64,000 nucleotides of DNA from Setaria digitata (GCA_003640385.1 RCAB01000241.1:1-64000); one strand, 5' to 3'. Counted from the stretch's first letter, positions 50,519-63,931 are shown. The notes: generated from the sequence alone by a model not told the origin. Numbers and translations: made by a program.

Positions 50519-52377
50519 GCGCTACTTGTTCAACTTTCAAGAATTCAAAGATTTAAAATAGTTAGGACAGAAGGCTTAAAATTGGATTGACTTAAAATCA
50601 AACAAAGAAGTAATTTGATTTCGGAAAATACAATAATTTATGTTAAAATGACAGCTAAAGAATATCGGCATTTCCGGATTTATGAAGTATCCATTTGATA
50701 AGAAATCATTTTTATCACCATAATCCAATTAGTAATTGCTATTAAATGTACCTTTGCAAATATAATATGTTACATTGACATCTGTTTTCTTCAGAATAAT
50801 GTATGGACGGATTTGTCTTCATTGCATATCATATTCCAATTTTTCAACAATATTACCTTGAATATCGTATGATAAGTTGTATGATAAGTTGCAGAGATGA
50901 AGCTGATGAAAATCAAGTGAAATTACAAGAAATTATTAACGAACGTGACGGTTTACTTGTTCGGAACGCTTCANTATGATAAGTTGCAGAGATGAAGCTG
51001 ATGAAAATCAAGTAAAATTACAAGAAATTATTAACGAACGTGACGGTTTACTTGTTCGGAACGCTTCACTCTCGCGACAGGTACGTTTTACTTTCAGCAA
51101 AATATCGTTGAGATAAATGATTGTATATTAAAACGGCACTTTTGACATTTTTCAAATCATTGTAAGCCGACTTTATTGTTGTTTTAAAAGCTGAACGTCA
51201 TCTACTTCGAGTACTTGATAATATTCAGCAATTGCTTATTATCCATATCAGCTATTCTGATAACTCAAAATTTTGAAGAAATAATGTTCATCTGAGAGAC
51301 ACTACAATTTTCATGAAACTCTGAAAAAGATTACCAGGAAAATCTTCATAGTGATGATAATCATGTGTTTTACAGATTGAATTCGAGAAACGAGAATGGT
51401 CAATTGAGCGAGAACGTCTTTCAATGGATCTTGACGATGTTACAAGAGAACTTGAATTACAAAAAATGATTCTAAATGGCGAAAGTATTTCAGAAATTGT
51501 TCAACGAGTAAGCAGAGTTTTCCATACATTTGTTTGACTAGAAAAAAAGGATAGAAATGATGGGAAAAAAACGGAGGAAATGAATAACTTTCATTTATGA
51601 GTAATGAATTTCCAAATCTAATAGTAATTAATAGTATTGTGAATTTCCCAAGCCGAAGTTCATCTCTTCATATTGTTGGAGGATTTTTTTTTTTTTTTTC
51701 ATGAGCTTATAAGCTATAATATCATATTATTTCGATAGAAGAAAACGAATAAAAATTATGAAAATTTAGTGGCAAACAAAAGTTTTTGAATTGGAAGGAA
51801 TGATAACTGATCGAGATCGTGCAATACGAGCTCAACAACTTCGGATCAGTAAGCTAAAGCGATCATTAGCAGAAGTTGATCACATTTCTTGTGATTCATC
51901 AGATTCACAGACAAAATTGGACTTTCCAACTTTCATTAATATAAAACGTCTTCTTCTACAATACCTTACAAGGTATAATTAATAATCAGATTTTCACACA
52001 CATTTTTCTGATTGTCATAATTCAACAAACATTGCTATCTATCGATATTCCAAAACTAAGTTAAAAATTATTGTAATTTTAAATTTTTATTCATTTTAAA
52101 TAACCTTGGCCATCTTATTTCTTAAATAAATATTGAATTATTATTTGACGAAAATAGACTAATATAGTATTTCTATTAACTTATCCAATCATCTTCATAG
52201 ATAGATTGAATTCTTAGAGTGTTATAGTTTACTTTAATAAGTGGCACACAATAACTTTGCAGTTCCGATGAAGAGCGTATGCAGCTATTACGGAATGTTT
52301 CAAGTATGCTTCATCTATCGGATGAAGAACAACGTCAGATATTGGCTAATCTGAAGGAGAAAATTCAGATTTCCTAA
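48668..52377 (+). CDS. Coiled-coil protein with GRIP-like C-terminus
   Basis: Exons: 48668-48865, 49062-49143, 49555-49666, 49791-49857, 50112-50296, 50990-51080, 51376-51507, 51770-51972, 52263-52377; 394 residues, all phases consistent if the exon beside the N at 50974 is counted once. The first about 150 residues are polar and Ser-rich. Residues about 154-335 are heptad-rich coiled coil (AAIKSRLNELCQMIAEKDKQ, DEADENQVKLQEIINERDGL, KLKRSLAEVD). The last about 50 residues (FINIKRLLLQYL, SSDEERMQLL, MLHLSDEEQ) match the GRIP-domain pattern F-x-Y-L-K-x-V-L-L, a polar turn, then L-x-x-S-x-E-E. GRIP domains target golgins to the trans-Golgi by binding Arl1. The invariant Tyr appears as Asn346, so Arl1 binding is doubtful. 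The protein is also short for a golgin. The exon 5 donor (GTCTGT) is weak but gives the phase the next exon requires. Confidence 0.8.
50450..50516. repeat. (CT)n(AT)n compound microsatellite
   Basis: About 13 CT units directly followed by about 20 AT units, in the intron after exon 5 of the GRIP-like gene. Confidence 0.95.
50880..51068. repeat. Direct duplication around a single N (assembly join)
   Basis: 50880-50973 and 50975-51068 are 94-base copies separated by N at 50974, with one difference (G at 50919, A at 51014, both giving a Val codon). The unit contains the acceptor and most of exon 6 of the GRIP-like gene. The first copy lacks the CTCTCGCGACAG end and its donor. It is best read as two contig ends that overlap and were not merged. 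Confidence 0.85.
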
Positions 52378-53670
52378 ATTACTTTTCAAATTCAGTCTAT
52401 CATTTCTATAGTGCCGAATGATGATGCACTTTATTCGGCTTTAATCATCATACTTTTGCTCTATATAAAGTTTCTAGTATCCATTTAGTGAAATTTCTCT
52501 TTTTTTTTTCTTTGTCTTGAAGAAATTGAACGAAATTTTCAAAATTGTAATTAACGATTCAAAAGAAAAAAAAAAAAAGAACGAAAAATTTTAACATAAA
52601 CAAAAATGCACGACAATGCTTCAAAACACTTTGTCAATCACCAAAAGTACATTTCATATTTTCAAAAAAAAAGAAAAAAGACATTGTAAGTAAGATAAGG
52701 CTAATATAAGGCCTGGAATTTCTACTTTTTTTTTTCGCTTCTTTTTTTTTATCACAAGAATTTTTGTTTGAAAACAAGATACACTTATCGATGTTCTAAA
52801 TTTTGCATAAAGTGATTTTTATTTTCGAACTATGTGAACAAAATTGGTATTATTGTCAAGCTGATATAGTAAAAGATCTGTTAGTCGTGAGGTAAATAAT
52901 TAGAAAACAAAGGAGATTAATACAAATATTTAATTTTTAAGTGTAAAGCATTGAGGGTTATCAATTCTGAAAGTTATAATTGATGGTTCACATGTTTTAA
53001 ATTTTACAAGATAATTTAAAAAAAAAAAAAAAACAAATAAATAAATAAATAAAGACGCAAAAAGAAGACACAGGAAGGAAGCTTGCCGAATTAAAGTGTA
53101 ATTTCAAGATTATTATGCAGTGATAACAATCATAAAACGCTGTTATTATCACTGTTTATCAATATATTAGTGAATATCAAATGGAACAGCTGAAATTTTC
53201 AATTAGTAGTCACAAAAAAAAAAAAAAAAAAAAATGGCAATCGAACTCCTTCAGAATTTGTCTTCAATTTTAATAATATCATTTTATAAAACGATTATGA
53301 TCAGCAAAATGATATAGGAAGTGTACAATTCGTAATACAACTTCATCGGCTAACTTAAACTATTAGTCTACCGTTGATAACAGTACTGGATTGTTGTGCA
53401 TCAACGTTCAAAATTCATTATCCAAAATTTATTTTAATTAGTTTTTATTTCAGTACCAACTTATATCGAAAGTCCATGAATATTTATTTTGTTTAAAGGA
53501 AAACTTTCTTTCTTTTTTTTTTTTATTACTTTGATTTTGATTTATATGTGAAATGATTTTAATTAATGCAATAATTACAAGCTGAAAGAAAGCTGAAGAA
53601 CAATAGCAATAACAGGGAAAAAAAAATTATTTGAGCAAAATTAATTTATATTGAAAGTCCACAAATATTT
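52378..53670. other. Convergent intergenic region
   Basis: Lies between the 3' ends of the GRIP-like gene (+) and the amine receptor (-). It holds poly(A) runs, an AAAT repeat ending in AATAAA copies near 53036-53054, and no coding exon. Confidence 0.6.
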
Positions 53671-56600
53671 TCAACAATTACTTTGCTGATGAAGCTTACG
53701 AATACTCATCGATCGCCGCTTTCTCATAAATCCCAACGTTAATAAATCACGAAAACATCGTCGAAAATCATGATTGTACATTGTGTAAATTATTGGATTT
53801 AATACCTGCATTACATAATGAAATTTTCACGTGAAAATTTGAATAAACGATATCGAAAGGCTATTTAAGTGATCATATCAAGGTAATCAGAGTCCTATCA
53901 ACAGTTAAATTAAGAAATTGATCTAATTAATGAATGGTTTTAATATGATGCTATAACATAAAAACATTTAAATGTTCATTTTATTAATTAATAAACTAAC
54001 AGAATTTGAATAGCCTAGCCATAGGAATACTTCTTTTGTGACATAAATGATATCATTGGAACTGCTCACCAGTACTTCGATTAAGTAAATCACGAAAAAT
54101 GGAAACCAACATATCGTGAATGCTGCAAGTTTCCAAATTTATTGAAATATTTCTCCACTTTTTTTTTATTTTATTTTTTATTTTACTTTTTGACAATCAT
54201 CAGAAACTTTAACTAAATTGCGAGATTTTTTTAGAATGGGAAGTGTCCAAAGTAAGTGTAATTGTATGTAAGAAGAAATTAAATATAGAATGCAAAGCGT
54301 ATGAGTATGAGTGAAATATATTACATTTTCCGTCATTTTCAGAAAAAAAATTGAGCTATTTTTAGTTTTAATTTTAAAGTTTTTTATTTTCAAAGTCATT
54401 TTTTTTTTTTACATCAAATAATAAATCTGATCATTTCCGTTAAATTCGAAAAAAAAAAATTAAAAAAAGAAAATTAAAAAAAAAAAAAAGAATACCAAAA
54501 AAAAGAATAGCAATTGTTTTCAGAGCTTTTCGCTCCTTTAAATAAACAATTTTTTCCCGCGAATTACGAGTGAATTTTCCAGGGCCATACGTTTGGTAAC
54601 GATCATGTGCTTTGGCCAACAAATTACGTGGTTGCAACTTCAGATAACAGTGCTGGGCTATTCTGGCTAACGTTAATACAGTCCCATCGTCAGTATCTGT
54701 TCGATTTGCTAACGCCTTAAAATGGAATAAATTTATTGAAATAACAAAAAAAAAAATATTGTTTGGCGAGTATAAATCTCTTCGAGGATCAATTTAGCTT
54801 ATTGCTGCAATCAGTTCATGTTCGGAGGTAATTGATAAAATAAATTTTGCTAACTAATTAATTACTGACTTCTGAAATTGATAACATATATCTAATATGA
54901 CACATGAATGGAATTGAATTTTGAACCATATTCAAGCATATATTTTTATTCACTTATTTGCTATAAAGCTAGAAGTCATTGCTAGAAATGTCTTTGTTGA
55001 TATATGAAAACATTAAAACTAAGCATTTTATCTCGCTTATCAATTTCACAATTAGTTTAGTAATGAATTAGAACATCTTAACATCTTAACTGAAAAGATT
55101 CAGTGCATGAAATATGAGCCTCATCCACACAATGCATTATAAACTGATACCTTTTTTCTTTTTTTCTAAACTATAACTAGCCTCATCTTACTCTATCAAC
55201 AAGAAAAGTTAGTTTTTCCATTGGAGTAATTTCTAATTTTGGTTTGAATGATTTAAAAAGAATACTTAAAGCCTTCCGAAAAAAAAAACATAAAATAAAA
55301 CAAAACAAAAATCTTTTCTTAAAAAAAAAAAAAGACAAGAATTCTCGTTGTGAATGACCTTTATTTTATCATTTATTGTTATCTCGCATACGGATGAGTT
55401 TGATCTTATCGCTGATATGCCAACACTGATAGCACTGTACATTAGATCGTTTGGTGCTTGCTTTTCAGGTGCTGATTCGTCCTCCAAATGAAGTGTACCG
55501 TTTGGTTGTGAATCGTACCGTTCAATGATACTCCTACAAAATTATATACTTCCTAAATATGTGTTAAGGCATTTCAGAATTAAATTTCATAGCCTAAAAA
55601 TTAAAAATATTCAACAAAAAGAGGTATCTATGGTTTACTTGAAATGAAATAAATTTTCCATCCATTTTAAGCCTTTATTTTTCTTTCATATATGTATATG
55701 TTGTATACCTATATATATATATATATATATATGTTATAAAATATGAAATAAATTTAAATAAAAGAACGGACTAAAATGCATAAATTAGTATACTCCATCT
55801 ATTTAAATTAATAAATTTTATTTAAAATTTAAATATTTCTAATTTAACTAAGTTTCAATGTTTTTATTCACATTTCATTTAAACCTGCAAATTTTATTCA
55901 TTTAAATTGTTTTTAACTTGTCTGAAAACTATTTATTGCCAGTTATGGGAAATTATCTGGTCCTTATTATCAATAATTACAAACTAATTATTTGTCATGG
56001 TTTGCTTACATTTACTATTTTCAGAGAGTTGAAATGGGAAAAAAGTAAATAAATAGTATTATCGCATGTTCCAAATATTTCAGAAAAACTAATAAGATAA
56101 ACTGAATCGAATTTGGCTTAAACTAAATTCAGATAAGCTTATTGCACAGCAATTCAAGATGCAAAAAAGAAAAAACAAAGGAAAAAAAAAAGAAAGAAAA
56201 AGGAAAAAAAAAAGGCGAAAAAAGCAAATTGTACAATTAAATTAGTTATGCTTAAGGATGCGTTGACTTGATGATAATACTAAAATTGTACTAATAACCG
56301 CTAAATTGTAAAATTAATGACTGAAAGAATGAAAAATATTGTCTAATTTAAAGTAATGGAATTTTTATTTTTAACCTTTCTTTGGTAAGATTGTTAGATG
56401 AGTAGTTTTTACTGGATCGATTATACGATTTTAAATTAATACTCTTCCGCAAAACTTTTTCTCGCCTTGATGCAATTCGAAATATTTTGTAGTATACCAA
56501 GCACATCAGCTAAAAATAAGTAATACCTTTCAATATTATGCCATTTTTCTAAGTCTCTTTGCTAATATTACCATTTAGCAATTATAATAAGATTAGGCAG

Positions 56601-58896
56601 AAAAGGAGAGATGCGAATAACTTTGTTTTACTCTTATCATTGTTTTTTTTTTTTTTGGAATAATTGGAAATTTAGGTTAGAAATTTTGCTACCGTAGGAG
56701 ATAAAGTTGAATTATGAAATTAAAAAAGAAAAAAAATAAATAAATAAATGCACCAAAAGTGGAATGAAGAAGCTAGCCATAGAACTGTATATTCGATACA
56801 TAATACCGCCAGGATATCCGCAAACGATCATATCTAAGCATGACGTGGATCCCGAAATATTCACGTGGCCGGTCGTCGGATAGTCGTCAAAATTAAATAT
56901 CCATGGTGGTGTACAGACAATGAATGAGATTAACCAAACTGAACCCAGTAATATAGCGGCTGTTTTACGATTTCTATAAAAAAAGAAATGATTGAATACA
57001 GAATTATCACTAAAGCTTATAATGTCAACAACATATCTGATACTGATTATTTCAAATTCTGTATCTTCAACAAAATTTTGATAGGATAAGATGATGATGA
57101 ATAAATTTTTCACTACTAATTTTCAATATTGATGTAAATTTTTTGAAAAAAAAAAAAAAAAAATTTTGAATTATGAGTTTTCTTTTTTCTCTTTTATTTT
57201 GTTTTCAGTAATTTGATGAAATTTCATACCCTGTCTAATTCTTTAATACTCATTAGCTTTCAAAAGATTCTTTTGGATGAATCAAAAAATAATGATTATT
57301 ATTAAATCAATACTCATAGTTTAAATAGCAGTTTCAAATAATAATAATAAGTTGAATGCAACTACATTTGCACTTAACTAGCATTATACCTCTAGACTAC
57401 TGCAATGGCTTATCAATCTTTTGACACTAGATTATATAAATAATAAATGCTAAGTAGCATCACCATCACACTACCATTATTTCAAGATGTTTACAATCAA
57501 GTTGCTTTATTAACTAGCATGCATTTCATTTCAGCTTATCGCTAGTTTTTCCATTCAAAAAGACCGATAATTATTTAGCCATTTAGCAGCAATTTAAAAT
57601 TAAATGCTAAATTTTACGAATGAAATTTTTGTTTAACAACAATCTAACATCTGTCTAATTGCTATACCTTGTTCTGGAATATTTGAGTGGCTTCGAGATA
57701 GCCAGGTAGCGGTCAATTGATATCACACAAAGGTTAAGTATGGAAGCTGTACAGAACAGAACGTCACTTGTTGACCAAACTTTACATAATAGCATGTCAA
57801 ATGGCCAGGCATGATTTAACAATAAATCCAGTAGTGATAATGGCATCACAAATAGGCCGACTAACAGGTCTGAAAATTTCCTCATTGGCCTTTAAAAAAA
57901 AAAAAAAAATAGATGTTAAAGATGAAGCAAAACTTTATTGGGCATCTTACTCTTAGATTTTTACTTTTACATTCAGAATTCATTTTTTTGATTAATGGTT
58001 TTTAAATTCAGATGAATTGCTCACAAATTTAGATTTGATCATTCCACAAGTATTTACACTTTCATTAATCTAAATGAAAAATGAGAATGTTTACAATTAT
58101 TTTAAACACCAACAAATATGACATGGCATCTTGTCAACATGAAATAATGTTAAATTAATCATATTTTAGAAATTTTGCAGAAGCGAAGCAAAAAAAAAAA
58201 AAAAAAATTGCTGTCTATTAAATATACTATGCTTAAATATAATAAACTAAATACGAGGTAGGCAAGTTTCAAATAAACATGTGACTAAACACATTTATTT
58301 ATAAGATATATTAGCAATAAATATATTTGCAATGATCCCTATCTCAATAACAATATTTACAAACTTGACCAATTTTAATGAATACAAACTAACAAGCTTT
58401 AGTCATTACTGCAAAAAAAAAAATTTAAATGGGAATTTTCTTTTAACACTAATTTTTGCTTCTTTTCGTTTTTTTTTTTTTTTCTTTTTTCTTTTTTCTT
58501 TTTTTTAAAACCATTCGACTGGTCATTTAAGCAGAAACATACTTCCTGAACAGCACATTAAGCTTCAGTTCCCATATTCCTTTGCGGTACACGGACAAAC
58601 TTACCAGCAGTGGCAAGTGATGTCAATAATTTATTTGTAAATGTTCTCATACGTTTATATATAATTACGGATAATATAACAAATGTATTTCCAATTACCA
58701 CAGAAAATATCAATGCGATCTGCAAATGAGAAAGGGGGGGGGGGGAAAAAAAAAAAAACAAATTAATTTATGGAAAAGTAACGAGATAAGATTGCTATAA
58801 AGTTGATAGTCATAATTATATGCTGGTCTTTTTACCTAACTAGTGCATCTTTTTATGGATAAAATTTAGTCAGCTATCATATCTCTCATTTCTCCT

Positions 58897-58931
<35 letters not shown>

Positions 58932-59088
58932 NTCTCAAATTTCTTAATAAACAGTTATAATTTTTATTTAAAAGAGAAAAAAATCATATAATTAAAAACA
59001 GAAATAATCTTACCAAAATAATAGCAATGATAATTTGTTGAATAGTCAAATATGATGATAATCTTTCGATTATTGCACAACTCGTCAT
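53671..59088 (-). CDS. Biogenic-amine G protein-coupled receptor, dopamine-like
   Basis: Exons 5' to 3' on the reverse strand: 59014-59088, 58605-58719, 57668-57869, 56754-56973, 56376-56509, 55359-55533, 54496-54715, 54001-54122, 53671-53805; 465 residues, all phases consistent. Class A hallmarks: TM1 FSVVIGNTFVILSV; TM2 SLATADLLVGLFVMP (Asp64); TM3 with Asp99, the amine counter-ion; DRY at 116-118; TM4 WLISFIVCTPPW; a long second extracellular loop; TM5 YSSMASFFIPLL, where Ser194, Ser195 and Ser198 match the catechol-binding serines of D2-type receptors; an about 130-residue third intracellular loop; TM6 ALKTIAI then CWFPFF; TM7 WLGYSNSVLNPIIY; and a short tail. The long third loop and short tail are typical of Gi/o-coupled amine receptors. 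Dopamine is the favoured ligand; tyramine or octopamine cannot be excluded. The donor after 55359 (GTCATT) is weak. The ATG follows an acceptor-like GGTACAG at 59106-59112. Confidence 0.9.
58901..58932. repeat. Poly(T) run with single N (assembly join)
   Basis: A T run of nearly 30 bases, then AAA and one N at 58932, inside the first intron of the amine receptor gene. Length is uncertain. Confidence 0.8.
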
Positions 59089-59599
59089 GACAGAAATGGA
59101 TATTGCTGTACCAAAAATATTGCTGCTAACACTGCTAGCATAATTGTTTGATTATAATATTTCAAAATGACATTGCTTTTTTTTTTTTTTAAATTTAATA
59201 AAACTATTTGGAGGCACAATGTTGGCACCGCTAGTTATAGTTTCACCATTTCCCTTCAAATTTAAAAATTTTTGTTGACTTATTCAATTGTTTGAAAAGA
59301 TTTTGTAACACAAAAAAAAAAGTGAATGAAAATTTCAAAAAGACAGCAGCAATTTACAGTGGATATTTTAAAATATTCATGACGACCATTGATAAAACGA
59401 AACTGATAAAATGATAAAACAGCAGTGGGAGAGTATAAATTTAAATCAAATACCTAATAAGCTGATCACACCTTGTTTTTCAAAAATAAAATTAACAAAA
59501 CTAAAAATATCTAAAAAAAGTATATATATAAATTTGTATATATATATATACATATATATATGTAAAACACATATTTTTTATATTTATATATAAAGATAG

Positions 59600-59785
59600 A
59601 AAAAAAAAAACTCTGTCGGGAAGTTTTAAAAGAAATATGCGCGTATAAATGAAAAATTAAAAAATTATAAGAAGCTTAATGAACATTAANAGAGAGAAAA
59701 AAAAAACTCTGTCGGGAAGTTTTAAAAGAAATATGCGCGTATAAATGAAAAATTAAAAAATTATAAGAAGCTTAATGAACATTAA
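59600..59785. repeat. Direct duplication around a single N (assembly join)
   Basis: 59600-59689 and 59697-59785 repeat the same sequence (A run, CTCTGTCGGGAAGTTTTAAA, GAAATATGCGCGTATAAATG, GAAGCTTAATGAACATTAA) on either side of N at 59690, with an offset of 96. Same signature as at 50974, probably an unmerged contig overlap. Confidence 0.85.
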
Positions 59786-61723
59786 AGATATTAAATTGGG
59801 AAGGACGAAAATGAAAAAAGTTTTAATTAGCAAAGAAGTTAAATGATGTTCATAATCCACAGGTACCACAAGGTGTAGCAAGCTTCAAACAATCTTTCAA
59901 CTGTCAACTGATAACTTTTGATGTGTTATGGATATCTCCACTATAGGAAAGTTACTGTTTCAATTATAATTAATTATCGAACGATTTCATTGGCAATAAA
60001 ATTTCTAACTTAATGCTTTTTCAGATGATTTTTTTCATTTCATCATTACAAACCTCTTTATATATATATTTTCTAACTAAGAAGAAACAAATCTTAGTAT
60101 GAAAATGCAGAAAAAGTTAATTACGATTTTGACCTTCATATAGAATATATAGCAACTATTCACTTCAGTTATTACGCATATAAATAATTTAAACGCAATT
60201 TCATAGAGCATATTATCTGCTGTTGTTGCTATCAATAGAGAAGAGAAAATGATTATTCTTTAAAAAAAAAAAAGGAAAATGTTGAATTTTAAAGCTTACA
60301 TTTTAATAAATAACATTATTTGAGGAGAATATAATTTAAAAAAGAAAGAAAGATAGCAGGAAAAAGGATGAAGTAGAAAAATATGCTAATAAAGAACACT
60401 ACCTTATCATTTCTTACTTCATCCTTGACAACAAATTGCTTGTAGTGAAACTTCAGAAAATTAAGGTCTAAAATGTTATGAGAATTTAAAAAAAAAAAAA
60501 AAAAAAAATACAAGGAAAATTTTTGCAGAAATTTATCCAGCCGTGATGCATGATAACCACTGTCACTCTTGCAAAACTCATGAGAATTTTAAGGAACTTA
60601 TAATGTAATTAAGCGTAAAATATATTTAGAAGATCAGATCGGAAATACGAAATGATGAAATTTTGCACTGCAAATGATTGTGAAGAAAAGGCCAGGGAAA
60701 AAAAAAAAAAAAAAAAAATGAAAAAAGTAGGAAGGAAGGATTCGCCGAAAATTATAGCACATATCAGAGAGGCTCCTTGCTTGAATGGTTTAGCATAAAT
60801 AGGCAGTAGCACTAGGGTAGTAAGCATTTCCTTTCGTCAACTTTTCATTACCTCTTTAGAATCTTTAATTTCCTTTGCTGGTATCTTCATTTAAAATTAT
60901 TTACGGAACAGTGTTACATAAGATTGTGGTTTAAATGTACCTACCTAAATGCTATTTTCGAATCAACTAATTGTTAATTTAAATATCATAAAAATGAATA
61001 TTTTTCGACTGAAATTGATAAAAATTATGTGCTTCTGTGTTTTCATATGAAAAATATAATTGTTAAAATGAAAAAAAAAGAAGTAAAGTGCCAGTTAAAA
61101 AAAGAAAAAAGATGTACACTTCAATGACAAACTTCAAGTTAATAATTCTTAAAGGAGAATTTGTAATTCAAAATACATATCTGTTACAGTTAAATGCAAT
61201 TTTCAAACTGATGGTTTTTGAATTTTGGAAAAAAAAAAAAGATAATTTTCGCTTTAAATTAGTCTTATTTTTCTAATTATTATTTCAGTACAAGAAAAAA
61301 GAAGCAAAAAACAGTAGTAGAAATGAAGTGAGAATTTCCGTACACCTTGTATTGAATTATAAATGCGGGAACACTTTCTTTAGTTTTTTTTTTTTTTTTT
61401 CTCTTTTTTTTGCACTGAAATGATGATAAATAAGATTAAGTGCGTATACTACTCACTCACATGTCGTCGAAAATACAATGTATAAAATTTTGATTTGGTC
61501 ATTGAAATTTAAGGAAGTTAAGTTTATGCAACATTAAAAAATTCGTAGAGCAGAATGAAGGAAAATTTAGATATGGACATAATCGTCAAATGAGAAGAAA
61601 ATGGATTTTGCTAGCGTAACTTTTTGCAGCTTTAGGAACACTGAAGAACAATTTAATTCAGCTGAAGAGGTTATCAAGCACTATTCTTTTGGGCTTAGTA
61701 ACATTTCAGAAGTAGAAGGAATG

Positions 61724-61757
<34 letters not shown>

Positions 61758-62031
61758 ATCTAAAAGAATTTCAACGCATCAATTTATTCTTAAATGAACA
61801 CAGTTAACGACCTAATTCTATTCCATCGGGGTTGCTTTATTGCGTTTTCCAATTCTTTTCATTACAATTTGTTTTTATTTGAAAGAAAAAAAAAAAAAAA
61901 AGAAAACTTGAGATTTTAGCTTAAACCGGAAATTTTCACTGTTTAATTTGAATTTCAATAAAATAAATTTTAGTCGGCATTATTTTAAAAAACCTGAAAA
62001 AAAATCAACTTTTTCTTTAACTTTCTCGTTC

Positions 62032-62038
<7 letters not shown>

Positions 62039-62085
<47 letters not shown>

Positions 62086-62086
62086 N
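62039..62086. repeat. Very long poly(A) tract ending in N
   Basis: About 47 A bases then N at 62086. This is an assembly gap in a homopolymer. Protein frames through it are not real. Confidence 0.9.
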
Positions 62087-62267
62087 AATTGTTAATTTCA
62101 TTGACTTTACGCTCTTTCATCCTCACTAGAAATATTAATTTCAGTTATTTCGATTTTTTCATTCTCACTAAAAATGTTCCTTTCGTTGAAGTAAATCACG
62201 ATAATAAATTAAGCTAAAGTGAATTATTTTTACAGGAAACAAAGTTAACTGCTGTCTATGATTTTAA

Positions 62268-62302
<35 letters not shown>

Positions 62303-63684
62303 AAAATCAAAATTTATCGTGATGTACTACAATTAAGAATAATGTGAATAAAAATATCTCTTGCAAGATAATTTCCGAATTATGTTTCAGCTAAATAAGG
62401 GGACCATGATCATCAACGCTCTCTCAGCCAAACTCCATTAACAAGTCTCTTCCGCATTTCTGTGATTGAAGTACGTTAAGGTTTATATGTTTCAGCTCTC
62501 CATCTTCAACTTAGTTAGAAAAGTATGTCTGCCCATCCATCCAAAGAAGAATGATCGATACAATTCAGATATAATTTTTAAAAGAGGAAAGAAAAAAAAA
62601 AAGAAAAAAAAAAAAAAAAAAAAAGAGAAGAAAAAAGAAAATATCCATCACAGCGTAACATATTTCCATGAATTCCATAACATTCTAAGATGGATGACAT
62701 TTCCTTTCTAGTCAAAGAAGTTAGACGCTTAACTCTCAGTGACATATCGAAAAACATCGTAACAGAATCGCAGAGTGATCTGTGAAGATTATTGGTTGGT
62801 GTCGTCAGGAGGTTGAAATTGCCTAGTTGATAAATCTGACAAAGTAACTTCATTTCTCAAATATATCAACTATAAGCATAACAAATCAAATAAAATGCTT
62901 GATTTATATTGACGAAAAAGTTTTTTTTTTTTTTTCTTGTCATATATATAAATTTTGAAGTTAATTTTCCCAAAACATAAAAATCTCAAATAATTTTTTT
63001 TTTTTTAGTTTGAAATAATTTTAAAAAAAAATATTCTTTTTTCCAAAAAAAAACAAATTAAAAAGGAAAAGGAATTTAACATTGCAATATTTTCAATTAT
63101 AATCATATGAACTTTAAAATTAGAACTAAAAAAATCAGAACTTTTTCTTTACCAATTTAGGTCAAGAGAATGTCTTCATATTAAATAGACGAACAATTTA
63201 AGAAAAAGCCATATTTGGTTTATAATATATATTCATAAATTACTTTTATACCATTTATTTTAAGAAATATTTTAAAATTTCACACAAAAATTTGTCATAT
63301 CACTCACATAGATATGAAGAAAATTTTTATCTTGCAAAATAATATGAAACATCAAGAATCAGATTATTATAATTTAAAGAGTTCACAGACAACAAAGTAG
63401 TGAAATACATAAGGAATTGTATGAACTTCCTTCATTTAGTTGTTCAACAGAAAAAAAAGGCTTTTCCAAAATGATTAAATGAAGTAACCAAAGTGCATAA
63501 TTAATGTGACGAGGAAGAAAAAAACAGTCCGTAGAAAGACAAGAAAAAAAGCGGCTAAAAATCAACAAAATAATAATTTAAGCATGGTTTGAAAGCCTTA
63601 GGAATTCAGTGAATTCATTCATTCATTTACTTTTTCTAAGGATTTGATGAATTTCCATTCCTTCCGCGACATGATAAATAATTG

Positions 63685-63751
63685 AAATAAATAAATAAAA
63701 TAAATAAATAAAATAAATAAATAAAATAAATAAATAAATAAAATAAATAAA
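63685..63751. repeat. (TAAA)n tetranucleotide repeat
   Basis: Imperfect AAAT/TAAA repeat of about 67 bases at the right end of the window. Confidence 0.95.
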
Positions 63752-63754
63752 TTG

Positions 63755-63931
63755 ATGACTAAAGTTAATTTTTGCAATTTCCATTAACCGTAGCAATAAG
63801 TCATATTCAAATTTGCTGCTAGCTAGAGTGTATCGTGCTAGAACAACTGGATGTGAAAATAAGATTAAGCTTAGTACAATCCAAACGTCACCACTCCTTG
63901 ATATTTTTATTCGTTTCAAAAATATATTCAT
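63755..63931 (-). other. Possible first exon with signal-like N-terminus
   Basis: On the reverse strand from the ATG at 63931: MNIFLKRIKISRSGDVWIVL, then a hydrophobic SLILFSHPVVLA and KFEYDLLLRLMEIAK. The sequence before the TAAA repeat is not homopolymeric and looks more protein-like than its surroundings. The frame then runs through the repeat, so a donor near 63758 (GTCATC, weak) would be needed. No following exon was found. Confidence 0.25.

Noticed and set aside
61948..62853. Open frames through long poly(A)/poly(T) runs
   Set aside because: They exist because homopolymers encode Lys or Phe without stops; one crosses an N. No coding signature.
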